From Methanosphaera sp. (GTDB lineage: Archaea; Methanobacteriota; Methanobacteria; Methanobacteriales; Methanobacteriaceae), in NCBI GenBank assembly GCA_017431845.1, contig JAFRKG010000149.1, positions 1-52,398 on the forward strand: 52,398 nucleotides of DNA, in the 5' to 3' direction. Shown in pieces: positions 7,542 through 16,014 of the stretch; positions within the stretch are counted from its first letter, which is position 1, and every line of letters begins with the position of its first letter. The notes under the pieces were generated by a model, which was given only the letters and a program-made list of their open reading frames with translations, had not been told where the DNA came from and did no database searches. A program made the position numbers and the translations under genes.

Positions 7542-8708
7542 TTATCTTCTTTTTAATATTTTATCCAAATCTTTTAAAAATTTATCAATGTGTTCCTTTT
7601 TTACATGTGGCATTAACACTAACCGGATTGCATATGGATATTCTGCTACTGAAACATGCCAATCCAGTTTAAGTAATTCTTGTTTTAATGAATCAACATC
7701 CATACAATCTGTTTTGAATGATATTAAATTCAGTTCGGGTTTACATATTACACTGATATTCTTCATTGATTGTAATTTCTTATAGGTGTATTGTGTTAAA
7801 TTAATTGTGTTTTTAACTGTTTTTTTATAACCCTCTTTTCCATAATGGTTAAGTAAGGTCCAAGTGGCTGCTGTAGCTGCACCAGTTCGGGTGCCAACTA
7901 TTGTTGTCTGTTTATCTTTAGTAAGATATGGTGTTTTAACTGAAAGTAAATCCAAATGTTCTTTATGCCTGAATATTATTCCACCAGCAGGTACAGGTGC
8001 AAGTCCCATTTTATGAGGATCTATTGTCATAGAAGATACACCCGGGCATTTAAAGTCAAAATTTAATTGAACACTATTTTCATTATCTAAAAAGGGTAAT
8101 ATGAAGCCGCCAAGAGCAGCATCCACATGTAAATAAATATTATGTGAAGAAGCTATTCTGGAGATTTCCTCTATATCATCAACCATACCCAATTCAGTAG
8201 TACCTGCAATAGCAACAATAGCCATAGTATTCTCAGTAATCAAATCCTCTATTTTTGAAACATCCATCTTATAGTTATCATCCAAGGGAACATAAACCGG
8301 TTTCAATGACAACATAGAAACTATCTTCTTAAAAGAAAAATGAGCACTTCTCGGCAAAATTACCTCAGGAATACCATCACGGCGTGATTCATACAAATAC
8401 TTTGCTACACACATAGCCATAATATTAGCCTCAGTACCACCGGTAACTATATGCCCCGCAGGATTAGATAAATGCAATAATTCACCAAGAATAGAAATAA
8501 CTTCCCGTTCCATAATAGCTGTTCCCTTAAATAAACCAGGATCTCCAAGATTTGTTTCGATAAACATTTTATAAGCTTTCATAGCAACAGGATCAGGTTT
8601 AGTACACATAGAACCTAATATTCTACCTGATTCATAATGTAAATCCATATCATAAAATTCGGATAATTTTTTAAAAATTTCATCTTCTGTTAAACCATGT
8701 TCTAACAT
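7542..8708 (-). CDS. mfnA: L-tyrosine decarboxylase MfnA (methanofuran synthesis)
   Basis: 388 residues from ATG 8708 (MLEHGLTEDEIFKKL), which has AGTGATGT just upstream; the ORF reaches 8744. A PLP-dependent group II decarboxylase: TGGTEANIMA near residue 92, VDAALGGF near 195 and the Schiff-base lysine in SMTIDPHKMGLAP near 225. In methanogens MfnA makes tyramine, the first building block of methanofuran, and can also act on aspartate to give beta-alanine for CoA. Convergent with the sulfur-carrier gene, 14 bases apart. The 5' half lies in an A/C-rich plus-strand domain and the 3' half does not. Confidence 0.88.
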   Translation of the reverse strand: MLEHGLTEDEIFKKLSEFYDMDLHYESGRILGSMCTKPDPVAMKAYKMFIETNLGDPGLFKGTAIMEREVISILGELLHLSNPAGHIVTGGTEANIMAMCVAKYLYESRRDGIPEVILPRSAHFSFKKIVSMLSLKPVYVPLDDNYKMDVSKIEDLITENTMAIVAIAGTTELGMVDDIEEISRIASSHNIYLHVDAALGGFILPFLDNENSVQLNFDFKCPGVSSMTIDPHKMGLAPVPAGGIIFRHKEHLDLLSVKTPYLTKDKQTTIVGTRTGAATAATWTLLNHYGKEGYKKTVKNTINLTQYTYKKLQSMKNISVICKPELNLISFKTDCMDVDSLKQELLKLDWHVSVAEYPYAIRLVLMPHVKKEHIDKFLKDLDKILKRR

Positions 8709-8894
8709 TACATCACTAAACCTAATAGAATTATAATACAACAATCATAAGATACTAAAAAAATGGAGTATCTCTTAAAACTAATAACTATACTGTAAAT
8801 ACAATATTATTTTATACTACAATATTTGTTATTTAAAATTAAAATATCTTAAGAAAAAATCATTAAAGGTAAAGGGTGGTGAAGAGTGTTAAAT

Positions 8895-11201
8895 TTATTC
8901 ATTTTTTAAAACTTTTCTAGCTGCATCAAGCATAATTCTCTTTTCTACTTTAGCAACTAATTTTCTTATTGTTGGAACTGCATCAGTATTTGCTGAAATA
9001 CTGCTTATTCCAGCTTCAACCAATTTTTCAACAATTTCTGGTTTACTACCTGCTTGTCCACAGATACTTGTAGTTACTCCTGCTTCATTACATTTTTCAA
9101 TTACATGCATGATTAATTTTAGTACAGCAGGATGTGCTTCTGTGTAATGTTTTGCAACTAACTCATTATTTCTGTCTAATGCAAGAGTATATTGTGTTAA
9201 ATCATTTGTTCCAAAACTTACAAAGTCAAGGCCTTCTGCGATGAAATCTTCTATGATAAGTGCTGATGCTGGAGTTTCAACCATCATACCAAAGTCTACA
9301 TCAACATGTGGTATTAAACCTACTGATTTAGCTATTTCTTTAGCATCATGAAGTTCGGAAGGTTTATGTAATAATGGTAACATTACACCAATATTTGTGT
9401 ATCCTTGGTCATGTAGTTTTTTAATAGCTTTGAATTCTGCTCTGAGAATGTCTGGTTGATCTAATTCTCTTTTTATTCCTCTCCAACCTAACATTGGGTT
9501 TGCTTCGTCAGGTTCGTTTTCTCCACCTTCTAAAGTTTTAAATTCATCGGTAGGTGCATCGAGTGTTCTGTACCAAACTGTTTTTGGATAGAATACGTCA
9601 ACTACTTTGAGTATGTTATCAACTAATACTTGTACTAGTTCATCTTCTCGGCCTTCATCAATAAATTTGTATGGTACTATTCCTGTTGCAAGCATCATAT
9701 GCTCTGTTCTGAGTAATCCTACACCGTCTGCTCCTGTAGCGTAAGCTTTTTGTGCTGCTTCAGCCATACTTACATTTACTTTAACATCAGTAACAGTTAT
9801 TAATGGTGCTGCAGAGGTTGTGGCTTGTGCTTCTTCATTTGAAGCATCGTCTTTGTTTCCTCCAAATGCTCCTTCGAATACTATACCTTTTTTACCATCT
9901 ATTGTTACTTGGGTATTTTCTTCGAGGATTGTTGTTGCTTCACCTGTTCCTGCTACACATGGTATTCCTAATTCTCGGGATATGATTGCTGCGTGACAGG
10001 TTACTCCACCTTCATCAGTTACTATACCGTTTGCTCTTTTCATTGCTGGAACCATGTCAGGAGTTGTCATAGTAGTGACTAGAATGTCTCCATCGAGGAT
10101 TTTATCGAGTTCATCTAGTTTTTTGATGATTTTAACTGTACCTGATACTAATCCAGGACTTGCTCCTAAACCTCTGGTTAATATAACTCTTTCTTCTTCA
10201 TCATCTAATGATTCATTGTTTTTGTCTTCATCGATGTTGTCTAGAGTTGTGATTGGTCTTGCTTGAAGCATGAATACTTTATCGTTTTCTATACCCCATT
10301 CAGTGTCCATAGGTGCACCGTAATGTTTTTGTATTCTTCTTCCAAGTTGGGTTAGTTGTTCTAAATCTCCATCAGTTAGTACACGTTCATCTTTTTTGTC
10401 TTCTGGAACTTCTATTTGTACTGTTGCACCGGTTTCTGGGTCTTTGGTAAACATTGTTTTTTTGGTGTTTATTCTGTATGATTTGATTTCATCATTTGCT
10501 TTATCATACCTGCATGTATCAGGTGTTACTGTACCGGATACTACACCTTCTCCTAGTCCCCATGCACCTTCTATGAGCATTTCTTCTTCCCCGGTTGATG
10601 GGTCTACTGTGAACATTACTCCAGCTTTTTCAGAGTTAACCATTTGTTGAACTACTACTGCTATTAATACTTTTGAATGATCAAAGTCATTTTCAGCCCT
10701 GTAGAATATTGCTCTAGCTTCGAATAAGGAAGCCCAACACATTCTTACATTTATTAATACATCATCTATTCCGCTGATGTTTAGGTAAGTGTCTTGTTGA
10801 CCTGCGAATGATGCGTCAGGTAGGTCTTCTGCTGTTGCAGATGATCTTATTGCTACTACTACATCATCTTTTTCTACATCTAAACATAGTTTGTTATATG
10901 ATTCTATGATAGCATTTTGGATATCATCAGGAATTGGTGTGGTAACTATTAGATCTTTTATGTCTTCTGCTACTTTTTGTAATTCACTTGTGTTATTGAT
11001 ATCTAGACTTGCTAGCATTGCATTTATTTGGTCTACAATTCCAGTTTCTGTGATGAATTTTTGATATGTTCCTGCTGTGATAACAAAACCGGGTGGTACT
11101 GGAATTCCTGCATTTGTTAATTCTCCAAGGTTAGCTCCTTTACCTCCAGCTACAGGAATATCATCCTTTGAAAGCTGTTTAAAAAACTCAACATAGTTCA
11201 T
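8895..11201 (-). CDS. ppsA: Phosphoenolpyruvate synthase
   Basis: 768 residues, typical PpsA length. Order: N-terminal ATP-grasp domain (GGKGANLGEL near residue 20, AIRSSATAEDLPDASFAGQQDT near 120). Then the swiveling phosphohistidine domain with GGVTCHAAIISRELGIPCV (catalytic His) near 400. Then the PEP-binding barrel with GADGVGLLRTEHM and, near the end, SFGTNDLTQYTLALDR and SICGQAGSKPE. It converts pyruvate + ATP to PEP + AMP + Pi, the step from PorABCD-made pyruvate towards gluconeogenesis. ATG 11201 (MNYVEFF) is preferred to an upstream GTG. Confidence 0.93.
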   Translation of the reverse strand: MNYVEFFKQLSKDDIPVAGGKGANLGELTNAGIPVPPGFVITAGTYQKFITETGIVDQINAMLASLDINNTSELQKVAEDIKDLIVTTPIPDDIQNAIIESYNKLCLDVEKDDVVVAIRSSATAEDLPDASFAGQQDTYLNISGIDDVLINVRMCWASLFEARAIFYRAENDFDHSKVLIAVVVQQMVNSEKAGVMFTVDPSTGEEEMLIEGAWGLGEGVVSGTVTPDTCRYDKANDEIKSYRINTKKTMFTKDPETGATVQIEVPEDKKDERVLTDGDLEQLTQLGRRIQKHYGAPMDTEWGIENDKVFMLQARPITTLDNIDEDKNNESLDDEEERVILTRGLGASPGLVSGTVKIIKKLDELDKILDGDILVTTMTTPDMVPAMKRANGIVTDEGGVTCHAAIISRELGIPCVAGTGEATTILEENTQVTIDGKKGIVFEGAFGGNKDDASNEEAQATTSAAPLITVTDVKVNVSMAEAAQKAYATGADGVGLLRTEHMMLATGIVPYKFIDEGREDELVQVLVDNILKVVDVFYPKTVWYRTLDAPTDEFKTLEGGENEPDEANPMLGWRGIKRELDQPDILRAEFKAIKKLHDQGYTNIGVMLPLLHKPSELHDAKEIAKSVGLIPHVDVDFGMMVETPASALIIEDFIAEGLDFVSFGTNDLTQYTLALDRNNELVAKHYTEAHPAVLKLIMHVIEKCNEAGVTTSICGQAGSKPEIVEKLVEAGISSISANTDAVPTIRKLVAKVEKRIMLDAARKVLKNE

Positions 11202-11365
11202 TTGTAACACTCTTCTTTATAATTTTATTCCATTATTAATGATTTATATAACAATTTTTAAAGGATTATTAATCAATTATGTTAAATAATTGATGTTTAT
11301 ATAAATTCGACTATTTATTCTATTATTAAATCCTTTCATTCTAGTTATGTGATTTTTTGGTTTTT

Positions 11366-11851
11366 TTAGAATTGAACAAGGTCATGTCCTTTGTCAACTA
11401 CTAATTTACAGGATACTGGTAATTTCATTGCAGCTCTGTAAAGTGCTGTTTTTGCACTTTCGAAGTCTTTCACATTTACGTATGCTGTGATAACTTTTTG
11501 GTTTTTACGTACTAATGCTTCTGAACTAACTGCTTTACCAAATGCTCCTCTCATTCCACTTTGTACCCTATCTGCACCTGCTCCGGTTGCCATTGGGTTT
11601 TCTCTTACTATGTGGTGTGGGTATACTCTGATTTTTAATCTGTATCCGAGTTTACCTGTGGTTCTTTGTAAGTATCTGTTAGATGCAACCCTTGCTGCTT
11701 CTAATGAGTTGTGTGATAAATGAGTGTGATCTTTTACTGCTAATGAGATTTCTAGTGGGAAATCTTCTGATAAGTTACCCATATCATATTGTACAATTTT
11801 TGATGCTGGGATTTTTCTAATATAATCTTTTCTTGTGTATGGTCTTACCAT
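11366..11851 (-). CDS. rpl10e: 50S ribosomal protein L10e (uL16)
   Basis: 161 residues, highly conserved across archaea/eukaryotes: [11 protein letters not shown] at the start, [19 protein letters not shown], and the [16 protein letters not shown] loop that reaches towards the peptidyl-transferase and tRNA-binding region. The ribosome-binding site GGAGGACA is a good match. Monocistronic by spacing (160 bases to ppsA). Confidence 0.95.
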   Translation of the reverse strand: MVRPYTRKDYIRKIPASKIVQYDMGNLSEDFPLEISLAVKDHTHLSHNSLEAARVASNRYLQRTTGKLGYRLKIRVYPHHIVRENPMATGAGADRVQSGMRGAFGKAVSSEALVRKNQKVITAYVNVKDFESAKTALYRAAMKLPVSCKLVVDKGHDLVQF

Positions 11852-12082
11852 TCTATTGTCCTCCGTTTATATATTCATTTTTTCATCATATTTTATGTGA
11901 AAAATTTTTTAATAATACAATAAATAGTATTCTATTAAAAATATCGATTATTTATATTAATCGAATATACTAGTTTATGATTTGTTAAAGATATTATATA
12001 TAAATTCTGTTAATAATTTTTAGGAACATTATTCATAATAAGGTGTATGAAATTATTAGTATTGAAAAACAAAGTTGTAATT

Positions 12083-12307
12083 ATGAAAATTAAAACTAAA
12101 TTAACTTTTAATTACATTAACAGAAAATATGCAGAAATTGCTTATCAATCATTATATCCCGATAATGAAGGTTTTGTTGAATCATATGTTGATGATAAAA
12201 AATTAGTTTGTATTATTGAGAATGAGAATATTTCCACTGTTTTAAATACTGTTGATGATTTAATTCAGTGCGAAAAAATGATTGAAATGACTTCAGAAAT
12301 TATATAA
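12083..12307 (+). CDS. pcc1: KEOPS complex subunit Pcc1
   Basis: 74 residues (MKIKTKLTFNYINRKYAEIAYQSLYPDNE...). It fits the small two-helix/three-strand Pcc1 fold: a beta strand, then a helix around IAYQSLYPDNE, then strands, then a C-terminal helix NTVDDLIQCEKMIE. Pcc1 dimerises KEOPS, which makes t6A37 in ANN-decoding tRNAs with Kae1/Bud32. The ORF extends to ATG 12047, directly after AAGGTGT. The shorter start matches usual Pcc1 length and N-terminus, but neither start has an ideally spaced ribosome-binding site. Confidence 0.72.
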   Translation: MKIKTKLTFNYINRKYAEIAYQSLYPDNEGFVESYVDDKKLVCIIENENISTVLNTVDDLIQCEKMIEMTSEII

Positions 12308-12316
12308 AAAAGATAG

Positions 12317-12337
12317 TTTTAGGGATAATACCTAAAA
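12317..12337. terminator. Bidirectional hairpin between pcc1 and the FKBP gene
   Basis: Perfect 7-bp arms TTTTAGG (12317-12323) and CCTAAAA (12331-12337) around a 7-nt loop fill the 33-base gap between two convergent genes. On either strand the 3' arm is A/T-rich, consistent with a shared terminator. Confidence 0.5.
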
Positions 12338-12340
12338 ATC

Positions 12341-13102
12341 TTATTCTTCATCTTCAGGTAAAACTTCAGGAATTTCTTCTTCTTCAGTTTCTTCTGGAGT
12401 GTTATCTTCGAATTCATCTATGAATTGAACTTTTTCTATTTCTTCAATGTTTTCATAGATTTCTCTTGCTACTCTGAATTTTGAGAGTGTTACTTCTTGT
12501 GAGGTTCTTTGGTCGAATCCTGCAATTAATCCTAAGTTGATTTTTGCAATATCGTCTTCAAATTCGATTTTTGCTTCATCTAAGTTTAAATTAGGGTTTC
12601 CGTAGTATACTTCGATTAATCCTTTAATTTTTTCTTCGTTGTCTTCGATTTCTTCAACTATTTCTAATTCGTATACTATGTCTTTTCCTGCTAGTTCATG
12701 GTTGAAGTCTACTCTTACTCTTCCACCATCTACTGTTCTTACTATTCCAGGGTTTCCTTCAAATGATAAAGGCATTCCTACAAATGGTTTGATGTTTTGT
12801 TTTTTGAATTCTTTCATTGGTATTAGTTGTATTTTACTTGGATCTCTTTTACCGAATGCATCTTCTGCTGCAATTTCGACTGTTTGTTTGTCTCCTACAT
12901 CTAATTTTTGGATTTCTTCATGTAATTTTGGTAAGAGTTGACTTGATCCTACAGCTAAAACCATTGGATGGTAATCTTTATCTGGATTTGCTATTCCTGC
13001 TTCTTCTGCAACTTCTTGGTATGTTGTGTCGAATACGTCTCCAGTTTCTTTTACTTTACCTGTGTAATTTAATCTTATGAAAGCTTTATCATTTATTGCC
13101 AT
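12341..13102 (-). CDS. FKBP-type peptidyl-prolyl isomerase (SlyD-like, long archaeal form)
   Basis: 253 residues. The N-terminal FKBP domain (FIRLNYTGKVKETGDVFDTT near residue 9; VGDKQTVEIAAEDAFGKRDP near 70) is interrupted by an insert-in-flap domain (VGMPLSFEGNPGIVRTVDGGRVRVDFNHELAGK). A C-terminal domain follows, ending in a very acidic Glu/Asp tail. This is the archaeal long FKBP class that acts as prolyl isomerase and holdase chaperone. Its first 10 bases overlap the end of the upstream nucleotidyltransferase gene, so the two are co-transcribed and probably coupled. Confidence 0.88.
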   Translation of the reverse strand: MAINDKAFIRLNYTGKVKETGDVFDTTYQEVAEEAGIANPDKDYHPMVLAVGSSQLLPKLHEEIQKLDVGDKQTVEIAAEDAFGKRDPSKIQLIPMKEFKKQNIKPFVGMPLSFEGNPGIVRTVDGGRVRVDFNHELAGKDIVYELEIVEEIEDNEEKIKGLIEVYYGNPNLNLDEAKIEFEDDIAKINLGLIAGFDQRTSQEVTLSKFRVAREIYENIEEIEKVQFIDEFEDNTPEETEEEEIPEVLPEDEE

Positions 13103-14208
13103 ATTTTTCCATTATCTCCTTGTAAATTATTTTTTAAGTTTTGTTCAAATTTTTTTAGAACTTCTTTATTTTTATATCCTAATACTCTGATTTTTTGTGG
13201 ATAACTATTTATATATTTATGTACTTCATCCTTAAAAATACCTACTTCTAATACACTTAATATTCTTTGTTTTCTATGTGTACTGAATCCTTGTGTGATG
13301 TTTTCTATTACTTCTTTTATTGTGTTAAATGGCCTGTTTTTGAGTATATTGTCCACTGTTTGTGAATCTATTAGATTTAGGTTATTTAAGTCTTTTTCAG
13401 AGAAATTGTTGACGTTATTTAGTAATTGATTAGTTGCTCTTGTATCATGTAATGGTGCGTGGTCATCAGAGATTTCTTTTTTTAGTATGTTTATTGTTTC
13501 TTGAGGTAACATGTCATCTAATTCGTCTACTTGTCCGTTTGATACTAATTGTCTAATTTTGGTTCCGCTTACATTTTCTAATCTTGGTACAAAAATAAAT
13601 TTGTTCTTAAAATTAAAGTTTATCTTAGTTAAAGATTTGGATAAAGAAACAATAACATAATCATCATTGCTTAATTTACCTTCAAGAAGCACCTTTTTAT
13701 CTTCCATTGAAACAATTTTGTATGGTTTTGGTGCAACACCTTTACCATTATTTATGTAGTCCAGTATTATTTTAAATTCAGGATCTTGACTAATATATCC
13801 CCTAGGAATATAATCTGCATTCAAATATTTAAACATCAAAGACAAACAAAGAGAATATTGACCAGAACCCATAATACCCATAGGAGGACCCTCCACCGCA
13901 ATATCAGCCCCCAACTTAATAGCCAACTCAGCACGCTTATGACGAGTCATAATATAAGGCAAACCCCTACCATTACGTTCAAACAAACCTGGAATAACAG
14001 CAACAAACAAAGCATCAGGATGTAACCTTTTAGCTTCACTCATACAAAATAAATGACCATTATGTAAAGGAGAATACTCAGTAAAATCAGCAATAACCGG
14101 AGTTATATTCTCAGTACCAACCAACTTAAATGAAGGAGAAAGACAATCCTCCCTAAATTGTTTTTTATCTCTAACAATAATATCCTCAACAAATTTTTCC
14201 ATTTGCAT
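13093..14208 (-). CDS. HIGH-type nucleotidyltransferase (TmcAL/YlbM-like)
   Basis: 371 residues. The adenylyltransferase core starts near residue 40 with FTEYSPLHNGHL (the HxGH nucleotide-binding motif). It continues with RHKRAELAIKLGADIAVEGPP and VSGTKIRQLV near residue 220 (the S-x-x-K-I-R motif). This layout resembles HIGH_NTase1 proteins such as TmcAL, which in bacteria ligates acetate to C34 of elongator tRNA-Met. Whether the archaeal protein does this is unproven. The C-terminal 100 residues look like helix-hairpin-helix repeats (DLNNLNLIDSQTVDNIL), suggesting nucleic-acid binding. It overlaps the FKBP gene by 10 bases. The coding sequence crosses a sharp base-skew boundary near 13790. 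Confidence 0.65.
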   Translation of the reverse strand: MQMEKFVEDIIVRDKKQFREDCLSPSFKLVGTENITPVIADFTEYSPLHNGHLFCMSEAKRLHPDALFVAVIPGLFERNGRGLPYIMTRHKRAELAIKLGADIAVEGPPMGIMGSGQYSLCLSLMFKYLNADYIPRGYISQDPEFKIILDYINNGKGVAPKPYKIVSMEDKKVLLEGKLSNDDYVIVSLSKSLTKINFNFKNKFIFVPRLENVSGTKIRQLVSNGQVDELDDMLPQETINILKKEISDDHAPLHDTRATNQLLNNVNNFSEKDLNNLNLIDSQTVDNILKNRPFNTIKEVIENITQGFSTHRKQRILSVLEVGIFKDEVHKYINSYPQKIRVLGYKNKEVLKKFEQNLKNNLQGDNGKIWQ

Positions 14209-14318
14209 AAAAAATCAACCTAACAAAAATTTTAAAGATATATAACAATTTGTAACATATATTATTAATAAGTAAAGAACAAATAAGGAAACCCAAAAAA
14301 ATAAATGAGGACATAACA

Positions 14319-15608
14319 ATGTCAAATATAATATTAAAAAACTGTAAAACAATAGACAACAAAATTATAAACCTCATAATAGAAGATGGAAAAATAAAAA
14401 AAATAACAAAACAACTACTAAGCTCAGATAAAACAACAGACAAAATAATAAACATAAAAGAAAACATCATCATCCCAGGACTAATTGACACACACGTACA
14501 CCTAAGAGATCCGGGACTAACACATAAAGAAAACTGGACAACAGGAAGCCAAGCAGCAGCACATGGAGGATACACCACCATAATAGACATGCCAAATACC
14601 AGTCCATTAACCAACACACTAAAAAACTTTAAAGAAAAAAAAGAAATAGCCAAAAATAAATCCTATGTAGACTATGCACTACATGCAGGAGTAAAAACAC
14701 AAAAAGATGTTAATGAAATTCTAGAAGAAAAACCCGCATCATACAAAATATTCATGGACCTACACAGTAACCACGAATTATTCGAAATGTTCAAATACGT
14801 ATCAAAAACAGGTAAACCATTAAGCTTACACTGTGAAGACAAAACATTAGTCGATTATAACATTAAAACATTAAGCAGCAATCCAGAAAATGATAAAAAA
14901 ACCATAACATACAGTTATGCAAGAAGTGCACTAGCAGAACTAATAGCAGTAAACAGAGCAATAGAATATGCCAAACAATTAAACTTACAACTACATTTAT
15001 GTCATATCAGTACTAGACAAACACTAGAACTGATAAGAGAAGCAAGAACCAAAATAAATATAAGCATAGAAGCTACACCACACCACATATTCTTAGACAA
15101 CAGCACATATGAAACATATGGAATAAAAGCAAAAACAAATCCTCCACTAAGAGATAAAAATTATAACATTAACATAGAACACTTGAAAGAATTTGATTCA
15201 ATAGGAACCGATCATGCACCACACACACTAGAAGAAAAACTGAAGAACACATGGACTAGTGCTGCAGGAATACCAGGACTAGAAAACACACTACCATTAT
15301 TATTAACAGAAGTAAACAATAATCATATTACATTACAGGAAGTAGTGCGATTAATGAGCACTAATCCGGCAAAAATATTCAAAATTCCAAATAAGGGAGA
15401 TATACAAGTAGGATATGATGCTGATATAACAGTACTTGATATGAAACTTGAAGGAAAAATAGATACTGAAACTTTTTATACGAAAGGCAAGTACACACCA
15501 TTCGAAGAAAGAGAGTATACTGGTAAGAACATAATGACTATAAATAGGGGAAATATTATTTGTGAAAATGATGAAGTTATAAAATGTGAAAATAAGTATG
15601 TGTATTAA
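14319..15608 (+). CDS. pyrC: Dihydroorotase
   Basis: 429 residues, class I (metal-dependent amidohydrolase fold). Metal ligands: DTHVHLRDPG near residue 60, the carbamylated lysine in SYKIFMDLH near 145, HLCHIS near 228 and GTDHAPH near 300. The NPPLRD segment contacts substrate. It closes carbamoyl-aspartate to dihydroorotate in pyrimidine synthesis. Divergent from the HIGH-nucleotidyltransferase gene; no other pyr gene is nearby. The first two thirds use almost exclusively A- or C-ending codons, unlike many neighbours. Confidence 0.93.
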   Translation: MSNIILKNCKTIDNKIINLIIEDGKIKKITKQLLSSDKTTDKIINIKENIIIPGLIDTHVHLRDPGLTHKENWTTGSQAAAHGGYTTIIDMPNTSPLTNTLKNFKEKKEIAKNKSYVDYALHAGVKTQKDVNEILEEKPASYKIFMDLHSNHELFEMFKYVSKTGKPLSLHCEDKTLVDYNIKTLSSNPENDKKTITYSYARSALAELIAVNRAIEYAKQLNLQLHLCHISTRQTLELIREARTKINISIEATPHHIFLDNSTYETYGIKAKTNPPLRDKNYNINIEHLKEFDSIGTDHAPHTLEEKLKNTWTSAAGIPGLENTLPLLLTEVNNNHITLQEVVRLMSTNPAKIFKIPNKGDIQVGYDADITVLDMKLEGKIDTETFYTKGKYTPFEEREYTGKNIMTINRGNIICENDEVIKCENKYVY

Positions 15609-15627
15609 AAATTTCTAAACTCCACTC

Positions 15628-15634
15628 TTTTTTT
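15628..15634 (+). terminator. Oligo-T terminator after pyrC
   Basis: T7 run preceded by CCACTC, 20 bases after the pyrC stop; typical of euryarchaeal U-tract terminators. Confidence 0.35.
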
Positions 15635-15730
15635 ATTAATTAAAAATTTACATTTACTTTTTATAAAATATTTATTCCACAATATTGTAGAGTTATAATT
15701 AGTGGAAATTTAATTAAAATAATTGATGTT

Positions 15731-15737
15731 AAAAAAA
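15731..15737 (-). terminator. Oligo-T terminator for the structured RNA and/or mrtBDGA
   Basis: The complement of an A7 run gives T7 on the minus strand, about 35 nt beyond the closing helix of the structured element at 15772-15949. It could end both that RNA and mrt read-through transcripts. Confidence 0.35.
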
Positions 15738-15771
15738 TAGTTGTTCTAAAGAGAATAAACATAAAGGTAAT

Positions 15772-15949
15772 AGTTTCCGATGTATGAACTATAATCCCTT
15801 AATTCCCAGTAAAAGTATAATAATAGTTTGAATTATCGGAAAATGCAGACCGTACCTCGTCTACGAATGTAATACGGGTCGTACCTTGCGATTCCAATAT
15901 ACTAACTATTATTGAATATATTTCAATACTTAAAGTTTACTCGGAAACT
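15772..15949 (-). ncRNA. Candidate structured RNA (~180 nt) downstream of mrtA
   Basis: A segment richer in G+C than its surroundings, with nested complementarity. The closing helix is nine perfect pairs, AGTTTCCGA 15772-15780 with TCGGAAACT 15941-15949, and continues inward (GTA/TAC, AACT/AGTT). Inside are a 10-bp helix (15819-15828 with 15904-15913), TCGGAA 15836-15841 with TTCCAA 15892-15897 (one GU if minus-strand RNA), GCA/TGC (15845-15847 with 15887-15889) and GACC-GTA/TACGGGTC (15848-15854 with 15873-15880). The helices nest into one rod. The minus strand is preferred because a TATA box sits about 25 nt before 15949 and a T7 run follows. It does not show RNase P, SRP or 5S hallmarks. 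Function unknown. Confidence 0.5.
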
Positions 15950-15971
15950 TCACTATTATATATATTCCTTG

Positions 15972-15982
15972 TTATATATAAA
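15972..15982 (-). promoter_or_regulatory. TATA box of the structured RNA
   Basis: The minus strand reads TTTATATATAA. Its centre is about 27 nt upstream of base 15949, the first base of the closing helix, which is the spacing expected between an archaeal TATA box and the transcription start. It lies about 35 bases after the mrtA stop. Confidence 0.4.
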
Positions 15983-16014
15983 TGATACCTTTATATTCGT
16001 AAATTATTACCCGC

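Noticed and set aside
15772-15949. Structured element as RNase P RNA, SRP RNA, 5S rRNA or C/D box RNA
   Set aside because: The conserved core motifs of those RNAs are not visible, the length does not suit 5S or SRP, and no C/D box pair was found.
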